From contig DASRFB010000027.1 of assembly GCA_035651815.1 (NCBI GenBank), positions 11,314-75,313 on the forward strand: DNA of 64,000 nt, read 5' to 3'. Both the position numbers and the translations under genes were made by a program. Below are positions 6,372-15,167 of this stretch, piece by piece (position 1 is the first letter of the stretch; each line of letters opens with the position of its first letter). The notes under the pieces are model-generated. The model ran no database searches and was not told the origin of the DNA. It was given only the letters and a program-made list of their open reading frames with translations. Source of the DNA: VBDM01 sp035651815. Its GTDB lineage: Bacteria; Pseudomonadota; Gammaproteobacteria; Burkholderiales; SG8-39.

Positions 6372-8774
6372 TCATGACGCGGTCCAGCGCCAGTTCCGGA
6401 CCTCGGGCATGTCCTCGCCGTGCTCGCTCACGTAGAGCTTGTGGCGCTCCATCGTGCTCCAGTAGCGGTCGGTCGCCGTCCGCACCTCGCCCGCGAGCCT
6501 CGGGACGCGGCGGATGACGTCGAGCGCGAGCTGGTAGCGGTCGAGGTTGTTCAGCACGACCATGTCGAAGGGCGTGGTGGTCGTGCCCTCCTCCTTGTAG
6601 CCGCGCACGTGGATGTTGGCGTGGTTGCGCCGGCGGTAGGTGAGCGAATGGACGAGCCGCGGGTAGCCGTGGAAGGCGAAGATCACCGGCCGGTCGCGCG
6701 TGAACAGCGCGTCGAAATCCTGGTCCTCGAGCCCGTGCGGGTGCTCGGTCTGCGGCTGCAGCGCCATGAGGTCCACGACGTTCACCACGCGCACGCGCAG
6801 GTCCGGGACGTATTCGCGCAGCAGCGTCACCGCGGCGAGCGTCTCCAGCGTCGGCACGTCGCCGGCGCAGGCCATCACGACGTCGGGATCGCCCGCGTCG
6901 CTGCTCGCCCACGTCCACACGCCCGCGCCCGCGGCGCAGTGCGCGGCGGCGGACTCGGCGTCGAGCCACTGCCACTCCAGCTGCTTGCCGGCGACGATCA
7001 GGTTGACGTAGTTGCGGCTGCGCAGGCAGTGATCGGCGACCGACAGCAGGCAGTTCGCGTCGGGCGGCAGATAGATGCGCACGACGTCCGCCTTCTTGTT
7101 GGCGACGTGGTCGATGAAGCCCGGGTCCTGGTGCGAGAAGCCGTTGTGGTCCTGGCGCCAGACGTGCGAGGTGAGCAGGTAGTTGAGCGAGGCGATCGGC
7201 TTGCGCCACGGGATGCGCCGCGTGGTCTTCAGCCACTTCGCGTGCTGGTTGAACATCGAGTCGACGACGTGGATGAAGGCCTCGTAGCAGGAGAACAGGC
7301 CGTGGCGCCCGGTGAGGAGATAGCCCTCGAGCCAGCCCTCGCACAGGTGCTCGCTCAGGACCTCCATGACGCGGCCGTCGGCGTCCAGGTGCTCGTCGAC
7401 CGGGTCGATCCGCGCCATCCATTGCTTGGCGCTCGCCTCGAGCACCGCGCCCAGCCGGTTCGATTCGGTCTCGTCGGGCCCGAACACGCGGAAATTGCGC
7501 TTGCCCAGGTTGAGCTTCATCACGTCGCGCAGGTACTCGCCGAGGACGCGCGTCGACTCGGCTTGCACCGCTCCGGGCGCTTCCATCTTCACCGCGTAGT
7601 CGCGGAAGTGCGGGAGCGCGAGCGGCACCAGCAGCTCGCCGCCGTTGGCGTGCGGGTTCGCCGCGAGGCGGCGGCGGCCGGTCGGCGCGAGCGCCGCGTA
7701 CTCCTCGCGGAAGCGCCCCTGGTCGTCGAACAGCTCGCGCGGGCGGTAGCTCCGCATCCACTCTTCGAGCTGCTTCAGGTGCGCCGGATCGTCGAAACCG
7801 CCGAGCGGGACCTGGTGCGCGCGCCAGGTGCCCTCGACCGGCTTGCCGTCGACGACCTTGGGGCCGGTCCAGCCCTTGGGCGTGCGCAGCACGATCATCG
7901 GCCAGCGCGGCCGCTCCGGGTCGCGGTCACGCTCGGTTTGTCGAAGGGCGCGCGCCGCGTGCTGGATCGTGCGGATGTCGGCGAGCACGGCGTCGAGCGT
8001 GCCGGCGAGCAGCTGGTGCACGATCGCCGGATCGTCGCCTTCGACGAGGTAGGGCTTGTAGCCGTAGCCGCGCAGCAGGTCGCTCAGCTCCTCCGGGTCG
8101 ATGCGCGCGAGCACGGTCGGGTTGGCGATCTTGTAGCCGTTGAGATGCAGGATCGGCAGCACCGCGCCGTCGCGCGCGGGGTTCGCGAACTTGTTGGAGT
8201 GCCAGCTCGCGGCGAGCGCACCGGTCTCGGCCTCGCCGTCGCCGACGATGCACGCGACGATCAGCTCGGGATTGTCGAACGCGGCGCCGTACGCGTGCGC
8301 GAGCGAATAGCCGAGCTCGCCGCCTTCGTGGATGGACCCGGGCACCTCGGCGGCGACGTGGCTCGGGATGCCGTACGGCCACGAGAACTGGCGGAACAGC
8401 CGCTGCAGGCCGCCGCGGCTGCGCTCGATGTCCGGGTAGCGCTCCGTATACGAGCCTTCCAGGTAGGCATGCGCCACCACGCCCGGTCCGCCGTGACCGG
8501 GACCGACGATGGCGATCATGTCGAGGTCGTTCTCCTTGATCAGCCGGTTGAGGTGCACATAGATGAAGTTGAGGCCGCTGGTCGTGCCCCAGTGCCCCAG
8601 CAGCCGCGGCTTGATGTGCTTCGTCTCGAGCGGGACCTCGAGCAGCGGATTGTCCTGCAGATAGATCTGGCCGACGGTCAGGTAGTTGGCGGCGCGCCAG
8701 TAGGCGTCCATCTTGCGCAGCAGCTCGGGCGTCAGGCTTCCGGAGGCCGGGCGCTCGGTGTCGATCGCGTTCAT
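6372..8774 (-). CDS. xfp: Phosphoketolase (xylulose-5-P/fructose-6-P)
   Basis: This ThDP enzyme of 800 residues splits xylulose 5-phosphate or fructose 6-phosphate with phosphate into acetyl phosphate plus glyceraldehyde 3-phosphate or erythrose 4-phosphate. It has the family-typical GHWGTTSGLNFIY, GPGHGGPG, the ThDP/Mg motif GDGEAETG, PMIVLRTPKGWTG and the C-terminal GYKEEGTTTTPFDM. The ATG at 8774 overlaps the gntK stop (ATGA), and the length fits the family (about 790-800). Around 7921-7948 the gene carries a stretch resembling a dispersed repeat, which encodes residues RQTERDRD just before the conserved PRWPMIV. Confidence 0.95.
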   Translation of the reverse strand: MNAIDTERPASGSLTPELLRKMDAYWRAANYLTVGQIYLQDNPLLEVPLETKHIKPRLLGHWGTTSGLNFIYVHLNRLIKENDLDMIAIVGPGHGGPGVVAHAYLEGSYTERYPDIERSRGGLQRLFRQFSWPYGIPSHVAAEVPGSIHEGGELGYSLAHAYGAAFDNPELIVACIVGDGEAETGALAASWHSNKFANPARDGAVLPILHLNGYKIANPTVLARIDPEELSDLLRGYGYKPYLVEGDDPAIVHQLLAGTLDAVLADIRTIQHAARALRQTERDRDPERPRWPMIVLRTPKGWTGPKVVDGKPVEGTWRAHQVPLGGFDDPAHLKQLEEWMRSYRPRELFDDQGRFREEYAALAPTGRRRLAANPHANGGELLVPLALPHFRDYAVKMEAPGAVQAESTRVLGEYLRDVMKLNLGKRNFRVFGPDETESNRLGAVLEASAKQWMARIDPVDEHLDADGRVMEVLSEHLCEGWLEGYLLTGRHGLFSCYEAFIHVVDSMFNQHAKWLKTTRRIPWRKPIASLNYLLTSHVWRQDHNGFSHQDPGFIDHVANKKADVVRIYLPPDANCLLSVADHCLRSRNYVNLIVAGKQLEWQWLDAESAAAHCAAGAGVWTWASSDAGDPDVVMACAGDVPTLETLAAVTLLREYVPDLRVRVVNVVDLMALQPQTEHPHGLEDQDFDALFTRDRPVIFAFHGYPRLVHSLTYRRRNHANIHVRGYKEEGTTTTPFDMVVLNNLDRYQLALDVIRRVPRLAGEVRTATDRYWSTMERHKLYVSEHGEDMPEVRNWRWTAS
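7921..7948 (-). repeat. Degenerate dispersed-repeat-like segment inside xfp
   Basis: Read on the minus strand it begins CCCTTCGACAAAC and then GAGCGTGACCG. This resembles a short repeat scattered through many proteobacterial genomes (CCTTCGACAAGCTCAGG type), with a few mismatches. It stays in frame. A clearer double copy is at 31301-31344. Confidence 0.35.
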
Positions 8775-9280
8775 GGGTTCAGCTCCTCGATGATGCGCGT
8801 CACGATCTCGCGCGGCGGCAGGTCGATCGGGACGACGATGGGATGCTCGTCGGGCCCCGGCTCCTCGAGCGCGTCGAACTGGCTCGCGAGCAGGCTCGCC
8901 GGCATGAAATGCTCGTGGCGCGTGGCGATGCGCCGGGCGATCAGCGTCGCGTCGCCCTTCAGGTAGACCAGGCGCACGTCGGCGCGATTCGCGACGAGGA
9001 TGTCGCGGTAGCGGCGCTTCAGCGCCGAGCACGCGACCACGCCGTGGCCGCCGGCCGTCCGCGTCTGCTCGATCCACGCCGCGATCGCGCGCAGCCACGG
9101 CCAGCGGTCCTCGTCGGTCAGCGCGATGCCGCCGTGCATCTTGTCGATGTTGGCGGGGGGATGGAACCAGTCGGCGTCCTCGTAATCCCAGTGCAGGCGT
9201 CCGGCGAGGAGCGTGCCGATGGTCGTCTTGCCGCTGCCGGAGACGCCCATGACGATCGCGACCGAGGCGGGCGGCGTCAT
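8771..9280 (-). CDS. gntK: Gluconokinase
   Basis: This enzyme phosphorylates gluconate to 6-phosphogluconate. The 169-residue P-loop kinase has Walker A GVSGSGKTT at its N terminus, the GntK-type DADWFHPPANIDKM substrate segment, CSALKRRYRD and the RHEHFMPASLLASQF lid region, and matches the size of GntK/IdnK enzymes. It overlaps pgl upstream (ATGA at 9277) and xfp downstream (ATGA at 8771), indicating tight translational coupling. With pgl and zwf it supplies 6-phosphogluconate to Gnd from either gluconate or glucose 6-phosphate. Confidence 0.95.
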   Translation of the reverse strand: MTPPASVAIVMGVSGSGKTTIGTLLAGRLHWDYEDADWFHPPANIDKMHGGIALTDEDRWPWLRAIAAWIEQTRTAGGHGVVACSALKRRYRDILVANRADVRLVYLKGDATLIARRIATRHEHFMPASLLASQFDALEEPGPDEHPIVVPIDLPPREIVTRIIEELNP

Positions 9281-10002
9281 TGCGGCGCCGCGGCGCGGTC
9301 GGTGAACCAGTGCAGTCGCCCGAGCGGGCGCACGCGCGCGGCCGGCAGCGCGCGGTCTCCCGCCCGCGCGCGCGCCAGGATTTCCTTCTTCCCGGGCCCG
9401 GTCGCGAGGAACGCGAGATCGCGGCTGCTCGCGAGCGCGGGCAAGGTCAGCGTGATGCGCGGCTCGGGTCTCGCGCCGATGACGGCGAGCGCCCAGCGCC
9501 GCTTCTCCTCGAGCGCCGGCTCGCCCGGGAACAGCGACGCGGTGTGCCCGTCCTCGCCGATGCCGAGCAGCGTCAGGTCGAAGAGCGGCCGGTCGCGCGC
9601 GAGCGTTTCGGCGCCGTAGCAGCGCTCGAGCACGGCCTGGTATCGCGCCGCGGCCGCTTGCGGCGAAAGCCCCTCGGTCGGGACCGGGTGGATGTTTTCC
9701 GCGGCGACGGGGACGCGCGAGAACAGCGCCTCGTGCGCCATGCGATAGTTGCTCTCGGGATGATCGTGCGGGACGAAGCGCTCGTCGCCCCAGAACCAGC
9801 GCGCGCGGCTCCAGGGGAAGCGCGACGCGACCGGGCCCTGCGCGAGCGCCTGGTACAGCCGGCGCGGGGTCGATCCGCCCGACAGGCACACGGCAAAGGC
9901 GCCGGCGCTCGCCTGCGCGAGCGCGCAGACCCACTCGGCGACGCCGCGGGCGAGCGCGTCGGCGTCCGCGAACGCGCGGTGCTCGGCCGGCGCGCCGGTC
10001 AT
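9277..10002 (-). CDS. pgl: 6-phosphogluconolactonase
   Basis: This enzyme hydrolyses 6-phosphoglucono-1,5-lactone. The 241-residue protein has the DevB/SOL family motifs CLSGGSTPRRLYQAL, WFWGDERFVPHDHPESNY and the strongly conserved GIGEDGHTASLFPG. The ATG at 10002 overlaps the rpe stop. Its place between the zwf/gnd genes and gntK in one operon fits the oxidative pentose phosphate branch. Confidence 0.95.
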   Translation of the reverse strand: MTGAPAEHRAFADADALARGVAEWVCALAQASAGAFAVCLSGGSTPRRLYQALAQGPVASRFPWSRARWFWGDERFVPHDHPESNYRMAHEALFSRVPVAAENIHPVPTEGLSPQAAAARYQAVLERCYGAETLARDRPLFDLTLLGIGEDGHTASLFPGEPALEEKRRWALAVIGARPEPRITLTLPALASSRDLAFLATGPGKKEILARARAGDRALPAARVRPLGRLHWFTDRAAAPQ

Positions 10003-10685
10003 GGAACCGTCTCCCGTTGCGCGCAGGCGCCGTTCCGGATGCGGGCGATCGCCGCGCCGTAGTCCTTCGCTCCGAAGATCGCGGATCCGGCGACGATGGC
10101 GTCGGCGCCGGCCGCGACGCTCGGCCCGGCGTTCCCGCAGTTCTCGCCGCCGTCGACCTCGATCCACGGGTCGAGGCCCCTCGCCCGGCACAGCCGCCGC
10201 AGCTCGCGGATCTTCGGCAGCACCTCGGGCAGGAACGCCTGCCCGCCGAAGCCCGGATTGACCGTCATCACCAGCACCACGTCGCACAGGTGCAGCACGT
10301 GCTCGACGAAGGCGACGGGGCTCGCCGGATCGAGCACCGCTCCCGCCTTCTTCCCGAGCTCGCGGATGCGCGAGAGCACGCGGTGCAGGTGCACGGTCGC
10401 AGAGGGCTCGGATTGCACCAGCAGGTGGTCGGCGCCGGCCTTCGCGAAATCCTCGAGATAGCGCTCGGGCTCGACGATCATCAGATGCACGTTGAGCGGC
10501 TTCGCGGTCGAGCGCCGCACCGCTTCCACCACGGCCGGACCGAAGGAAATGTTGGGCACGAAGCGCCCGTCCATGACGTCGACGTGGATCCAGTCGGCGC
10601 CGGCGTGGTCCACCGCGCGGACCTCGTCGCCCAGGCGCGCGAGGTCCGCGGCGAGAATCGAGGGAGCGACGACGACCGGTCTCAT
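9999..10685 (-). CDS. rpe: Ribulose-phosphate 3-epimerase
   Basis: This enzyme interconverts ribulose 5-phosphate and xylulose 5-phosphate, the phosphoketolase substrate. The 228-residue TIM barrel has VAPSILAADLARLG at the N terminus, the metal-site motifs HVDVMDGRFVPNISFGP and LNVHLMI, VMTVNPGFGGQ, VDGGEN and AIVAGSAIFG. The length matches the family (about 220-230). Start and stop overlap the neighbouring genes by 4 bp each (ATGA). A ribose-5-phosphate isomerase gene is the one pathway member not seen in the operon. Confidence 0.95.
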   Translation of the reverse strand: MRPVVVAPSILAADLARLGDEVRAVDHAGADWIHVDVMDGRFVPNISFGPAVVEAVRRSTAKPLNVHLMIVEPERYLEDFAKAGADHLLVQSEPSATVHLHRVLSRIRELGKKAGAVLDPASPVAFVEHVLHLCDVVLVMTVNPGFGGQAFLPEVLPKIRELRRLCRARGLDPWIEVDGGENCGNAGPSVAAGADAIVAGSAIFGAKDYGAAIARIRNGACAQRETVP

Positions 10686-11512
10686 GGCGTCCCGGGAAAG
10701 GCGGGCTGCTCGCGGCGCAGGATGAAGCGCTCCACGGCCTCGGCGAACCCGTCGTCGCGGTTGCTGCCGGTGACGAGATCGGCGGCCGCGCGCACCTCGG
10801 CGCTCGCGTTTCCCATGGCGATGGCGAGGCCGGCGCGCTCGAACATCGCGACGTCGTTGCCGCCGTCGCCGATGACGGCGATCTCCGCGGGCGGGATCGC
10901 GAGGAGCTTGGAGAACTCGAGCAGCGCCGTGCCCTTGTTCGCGAGCGGATGGGTGAAGTCGAGGTAGTACGGCTGCGAGCGCGCGACGCTCGCCTCGGCG
11001 CGGAAGGCCGCGCGCGCCTCGGCCTCCAGCCGCTTCAGCAGCTCGAAGTCCTCGCTCACGGCGACGATCTTTCCGGCGGCGCCGAGCGCGTCGCCGAAGT
11101 CGTCGACGACGACCGGATCGAACTGCACCGTGCGCCGCTCGTGCGCCACGTACGGCGCGTCCGGATCCCGCACCAGCCAATCGCGAACGGTGAACACCCA
11201 GGCCTTCGCGCCGCGCGCGCCGATCCGCTCGACGGCGCGCCGGGCGAGCGCGGGCTCGAGCAGGTGCGCGCGGGTCTGCGCGAGCTTCGGCGTGACGAAC
11301 ACGCCGCCGTTGAAGCCCGCCATCGGCGTCGTGAGCGCGAGCGGCCCGGTCAGCATGCGCAGGCCGCGCGGCGGCCGGCTGCTGATGATCGCAAAAGCGA
11401 TGCCGGCGGCGCCGAGGCGCGCCGCCGCGGCCCGGTTCGCCACGGTGAGGATCTTGTCGGGCGTCACCAGCGTGCCGTCGACGTCGGACACGAGCGCGGA
11501 TATTTTCGTCAC
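10682..11512 (-). CDS. HAD-superfamily (Cof/HAD-IIB) phosphatase
   Basis: This 276-residue HAD hydrolase has motif I SDVDGTLVTPD near the N terminus, motif II ISSRPPR, the Lys of motif III in LANKGTALLEF and motif IV VIGDGGNDVAMF. The large cap between motifs II and III is of the C2B type typical of Cof/YidA-like sugar-phosphate phosphatases. The GTG start overlaps the zwf stop (GTGA). Its position inside the pentose phosphate operon suggests that it removes a sugar-phosphate side product or adjusts sugar-phosphate levels. That role is inference and the substrate is not readable from sequence. Confidence 0.85.
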   Translation of the reverse strand: MTKISALVSDVDGTLVTPDKILTVANRAAAARLGAAGIAFAIISSRPPRGLRMLTGPLALTTPMAGFNGGVFVTPKLAQTRAHLLEPALARRAVERIGARGAKAWVFTVRDWLVRDPDAPYVAHERRTVQFDPVVVDDFGDALGAAGKIVAVSEDFELLKRLEAEARAAFRAEASVARSQPYYLDFTHPLANKGTALLEFSKLLAIPPAEIAVIGDGGNDVAMFERAGLAIAMGNASAEVRAAADLVTGSNRDDGFAEAVERFILRREQPAFPGTP

Positions 11513-13011
11513 GCGGCGGCCCCTCCATCGAGCGCGCGCCAGCGCCGGCCGTCGCGCGCGAGGAGCGCGTCGGCCTCGGCCGGTCCCGAGCTCCCCGCCG
11601 GATACGCCGGCAGCTCGCGCGCGCGGTCCTGCGCCCAGGCGTCGAGCACGGGCTGCACCATGCGCCAGCCCGCCTCGATGTTGTCGGCGCGCTGGAACAG
11701 GCTCGCGTCGCCGATCATGCAGTCGTAGAGCAGCGTCTCGTAGCCGGTGCTCGGCGCCGCCCGGAAGCGCTCGCGATAGTTGAATTTCATCTCGACGCCG
11801 TCGATGCGCACGCTCGGCCCGGGGATCTTGGCGCTGAAGCGCAGCGACACGCATTCCTCGGGCTGGATGTGCAGGATCAGGTCGTTCGAGGCGAGCCGCT
11901 CGACCGGCGTGTCGCGGAAGAGCGCGAGCGGCGCCTGCTTGAACTGGATCGCGACCTCGGTGCGCCGCGCGGCGAGCGCCTTGCCGGTGCGCAGATAGAA
12001 CGGCACGCCGGCCCAGCGCCAGTTGTCGATCGCGAGCTTGAGCGCGACGTAGGTCTCGGTGGTCGACCCCGGCGCGACGTCGGGCGCGCGCCGGTAGGCG
12101 TCGCGGCTGCGGCCGTCGGCGGCGCCCGCCGCGTACTGCGCGCGCACCACGTTGCGCCGCGCGTCCTCGGCTCCGAAACGACGGATCGCCTCCAGCACCT
12201 TCGCCTTCTCGGTCCGCAGCGCCTCGGCGTCGAAGCAGCTCGGCGGCTCCATCGCGGTGAGCGTGAGCAGCTGCGACAGATGGTTCGGCACCATGTCGCG
12301 CAGCGCGCCGGTCGCGTCGTAGAACTTGCCGCGGCGCTCGACGCCGAGCGTCTCGGCCACGGTGATCTGGACGTGGTCGATGTGATCGCGGTTCCACAGC
12401 GGCTCGAAGATGCCGTTCGCGAACCGGAACACCATGATGTTCTGGACCGTCTCCTTGCCGAGATAATGATCGATGCGGTAGATCTGGGATTCGGCGAGCA
12501 CGCCGAGCAGCTCGCGGTTGAGGGTCTGCGCCGAGCGCAGGTCCGAGCCGAAAGGCTTCTCGACGATCACGCGCCGCCAGCGGCCGCCTTCCTCGCGCGC
12601 GAGGCCCGCGCCGCCGAGGCGGCGCGCGATCACGGGGAAGGCCCGTGGCGGCGTCGCGAGGTAGAAGAGCACGTTGCCGGCGGTGCGGTGCGTCCCGTCG
12701 ATCGCGGCGAGGCGCTGCGCGAGCCCCTCGTAGAGCGCCGCGTCGTCGAACTCGCCGCGGACATAGAACATGCGCTCGGCGAGCCATCGCCACTCGCGCT
12801 CCATCGCTTCGCCGCCGAGCTCGCGCAGGCCGGCCGCGAGGTCGCGGCGGAAGCTCTCGTCGTCCTTGGCCGCCCGCGCGACGCCGACCACGGCGAACGC
12901 CTCGGGCAGCAGACCCGCCCGGCGCAGGTTGCACAGCGCCGGCACGAGCAGGCGCCGGGCGAGATCTCCGGCCGCGCCGAAGATCGCGAGGATGCAGGGG
13001 GGTGTCGTCAC
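11509..13011 (-). CDS. zwf: Glucose-6-phosphate 1-dehydrogenase
   Basis: This enzyme oxidises glucose 6-phosphate to 6-phosphogluconolactone. The 500-residue protein has the nucleotide-binding FGAAGDLARR near residue 11, the EKPFGSDL segment, the catalytic RIDHYLGKE motif, and NHLSQLLTLTAMEPP and YFL-type family blocks. The length fits the family (about 490). The GTG start overlaps the gnd stop (GTGA). I cannot tell NAD from NADP preference. Confidence 0.96.
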   Translation of the reverse strand: MTTPPCILAIFGAAGDLARRLLVPALCNLRRAGLLPEAFAVVGVARAAKDDESFRRDLAAGLRELGGEAMEREWRWLAERMFYVRGEFDDAALYEGLAQRLAAIDGTHRTAGNVLFYLATPPRAFPVIARRLGGAGLAREEGGRWRRVIVEKPFGSDLRSAQTLNRELLGVLAESQIYRIDHYLGKETVQNIMVFRFANGIFEPLWNRDHIDHVQITVAETLGVERRGKFYDATGALRDMVPNHLSQLLTLTAMEPPSCFDAEALRTEKAKVLEAIRRFGAEDARRNVVRAQYAAGAADGRSRDAYRRAPDVAPGSTTETYVALKLAIDNWRWAGVPFYLRTGKALAARRTEVAIQFKQAPLALFRDTPVERLASNDLILHIQPEECVSLRFSAKIPGPSVRIDGVEMKFNYRERFRAAPSTGYETLLYDCMIGDASLFQRADNIEAGWRMVQPVLDAWAQDRARELPAYPAGSSGPAEADALLARDGRRWRALDGGAAA

Positions 13012-13982
13012 TTCGGCTCGACGTGGCCGCCGAACTTGTTGCGCATCGCCGAGAGCAGCTTGTCGGCGAAGCCGTGCTCCTCGCGCGAGCGGAAGCGCGC
13101 GTAGAGCGCGGCCGAGAGCACCTCGGCGGGCACGGCCTCCTCGATCGCCGCCATGATCGTCCAGCGGCCTTCGCCGGAGTCCGCGACGAAGCCCGAGTAG
13201 CGCGCGAGCTGCGGATCCTCGGCGAGCGCCATCGCCGTCAGGTCGAGCAGCCACGAGCCGATGACGCTGCCGCGCCGCCAGACCTCGGCGATGTCGGGCA
13301 GGTCGAGCCGGTAGCGCTCGTCCTCGGGGCGCGCCTCGGAAGCGGCGTTGCGCAGGATGTCGAATCCTTCCGCGTAGGCCTGCATCAGGCCGTACTCGAT
13401 GCCGTTGTGGATCATCTTGACGAAGCGCCCGGAGCCGCTCGGCCCGCAGTGCACATAGCCGCGCTCGACGCGCGGATCGCGGCCCGCGCGCCCCGGCGTC
13501 GCCGGCACGTCGCCCGCGCCGGGCGCGAGCGCGGCGAAGACCGGGTCGAGGCGCGCGACGATCTCGCGCTCGCCGCCGATCATCAGGCAATAGCCGCGCT
13601 CCAGGCCCCAGACGCCGCCGCTCGTGCCGGCGTCGACGTAGTGGATCCCGCGCGCCTTCAGCGCCTTCGCGCGCCGGACGTCGTCCTTGTAGAAGGCGTT
13701 GCCGCCGTCGATGATGACGTCGCCCGCGTCGAGCAGCTTGCCGAGCTGCGCCACCGCGCTCTCGGTGATCTCGCCCGCGGGCAGCATCACCCAGACCGCG
13801 CGCGGCCGCCCGAGCGCGGCGACCAGCCGCTCGAGATCGCCGCTCGCCGTCGCGCCCTCGGCGGCGAGCGCCGCCGCGGCCGCCGGAGCGCGGTCGAACA
13901 CGACGCATTGATGACCTTTGCGCATCAGGCGCCGGGCGATGTTGCCGCCCATGCGGCCGAGACCCACGATGCCGAGCTGCAT
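13008..13982 (-). CDS. gnd: 6-phosphogluconate dehydrogenase, decarboxylating (short form)
   Basis: This enzyme converts 6-phosphogluconate to ribulose 5-phosphate and CO2. The 324-residue protein starts with the Rossmann motif GIVGLGRMGGNIARR and includes VWVMLPAG, DGGNAFYKD, the substrate motif DAGTSGGVWG and the catalytic segment FVKMIHNGIEYG. The length corresponds to the short Gnd/YqeC class (about 300-330 residues, often NAD-linked) rather than the 470-residue enteric type. It lies 24 bp after tal in the operon. Confidence 0.94.
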   Translation of the reverse strand: MQLGIVGLGRMGGNIARRLMRKGHQCVVFDRAPAAAAALAAEGATASGDLERLVAALGRPRAVWVMLPAGEITESAVAQLGKLLDAGDVIIDGGNAFYKDDVRRAKALKARGIHYVDAGTSGGVWGLERGYCLMIGGEREIVARLDPVFAALAPGAGDVPATPGRAGRDPRVERGYVHCGPSGSGRFVKMIHNGIEYGLMQAYAEGFDILRNAASEARPEDERYRLDLPDIAEVWRRGSVIGSWLLDLTAMALAEDPQLARYSGFVADSGEGRWTIMAAIEEAVPAEVLSAALYARFRSREEHGFADKLLSAMRNKFGGHVEPK

Positions 13983-14006
13983 TGTCGTTCTCCCGTTGTC
14001 GCCGGC

Positions 14007-15167
14007 TCAGCCCGCGCGCTTGCGCTCGAGCGCGGCGAGCAGCCGGTCGAAGTCCCCGGTGAAGCGCCGCACGCCGTCCTCGGTCAGCTTCGCCGTCACC
14101 GCGTCGATCGAGACGCCGAGCCGCGCGAGCGCCGCCATCACGCGCTCGGCCTCGTCCACGTTCCGCTCCAGGCTGTCGCGCACCTGCCCGTGATCGCGGA
14201 AAGCGTCGACGGTCGCCGGCGGCATGGTGTTCACCGTGTCGGGGCCGATCAGCTCCTCGACGTAGAGCACGTCGCTGTACGCGGGGTTCTTGGTGCCCGT
14301 GCTCGCCCACAGGACCCGCTGCACGCGCGCGCCCCGGGCGGCGAGCTGCTGCCAGCGCGGCCCCGCGAACAGGCGCCGGTAGCGCCGGTACGCGAGCTTC
14401 GCGTTCGCGATCGCGACCTTGCCGCGAAGCGCGGCGAGAGCCTCGCGCTCGCCGGGCCCGGGCGCGCGGGACAGGCGCTCGTCGATGATCGTGTCCACCG
14501 CCGCGTCGATGCGGCTCACGAAGAAGCTCGCGACGCTCGCGATCCGGCGCGGATCGCCGCCGCCGGCCACGAAGCGCTCCAGCCCCGAGAGATACGCTTC
14601 GGCCACCTCCTCGTACACCGACTGCGAGAACAGCAGCGTGATGTTGACCTTGACGCCCTCGGCGGTGAGCTCGCGGATCGCCGGCAGCCCGGCCGCGGTC
14701 CCGGGCACCTTGATCATCACGTTGTCGCGCGCCGCCGTTTTCGCCAGGCGCCGCGCCTCGGCGACGGTGGCTTCGGTGTCCATGGCGATGCCGGGAGAGA
14801 CCTCGAGGCTGGCGTAGCCGTCGGCGCCGCCGGTCGCGTCGTACACGGGCCTGAGCACGTCGGCCGCGCGCCGGATGTCCTCGACCGCGAGCCGCTCGTA
14901 GAGGCCGACCGCGTCCAGGCCGGGGCGGCGCTGCGCGTCCTGCACCGACACGTCGTAGTCGGCGCCGCCCGCGATCGCCTTCTCGAAGATCGTCGGGTTG
15001 GACGTGACGCCCGCGAGCCCGTCCTCGTCGACGAGCCGCTTCAGGCTGCCGTCGGCGATGAAGCGGCGCGAGAGAAAATCGAGCCACACGGACTGGCCGT
15101 GCTCGCGCAGCGCCCGCAGCGGATTGGCCGCCGCATTGGACACGGTGCTCCGATTCGTCGTCGTCAT
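14007..15167 (-). CDS. tal: Transaldolase
   Basis: This enzyme moves a dihydroxyacetone unit between sedoheptulose 7-phosphate and glyceraldehyde 3-phosphate. The 386-residue protein has GVTSNPTIFEKAI, the MIKVPGT strand, NITLLFS, the FVSRIDAAVD segment and the probable Schiff-base Lys in VAIANAKLAYRRY. Its length matches the longer transaldolase subclass seen in actinobacteria and cyanobacteria rather than the 317-residue TalB type. The ATG at 15167 overlaps the tkt stop (ATGA). Confidence 0.94.
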   Translation of the reverse strand: MTTTNRSTVSNAAANPLRALREHGQSVWLDFLSRRFIADGSLKRLVDEDGLAGVTSNPTIFEKAIAGGADYDVSVQDAQRRPGLDAVGLYERLAVEDIRRAADVLRPVYDATGGADGYASLEVSPGIAMDTEATVAEARRLAKTAARDNVMIKVPGTAAGLPAIRELTAEGVKVNITLLFSQSVYEEVAEAYLSGLERFVAGGGDPRRIASVASFFVSRIDAAVDTIIDERLSRAPGPGEREALAALRGKVAIANAKLAYRRYRRLFAGPRWQQLAARGARVQRVLWASTGTKNPAYSDVLYVEELIGPDTVNTMPPATVDAFRDHGQVRDSLERNVDEAERVMAALARLGVSIDAVTAKLTEDGVRRFTGDFDRLLAALERKRAG

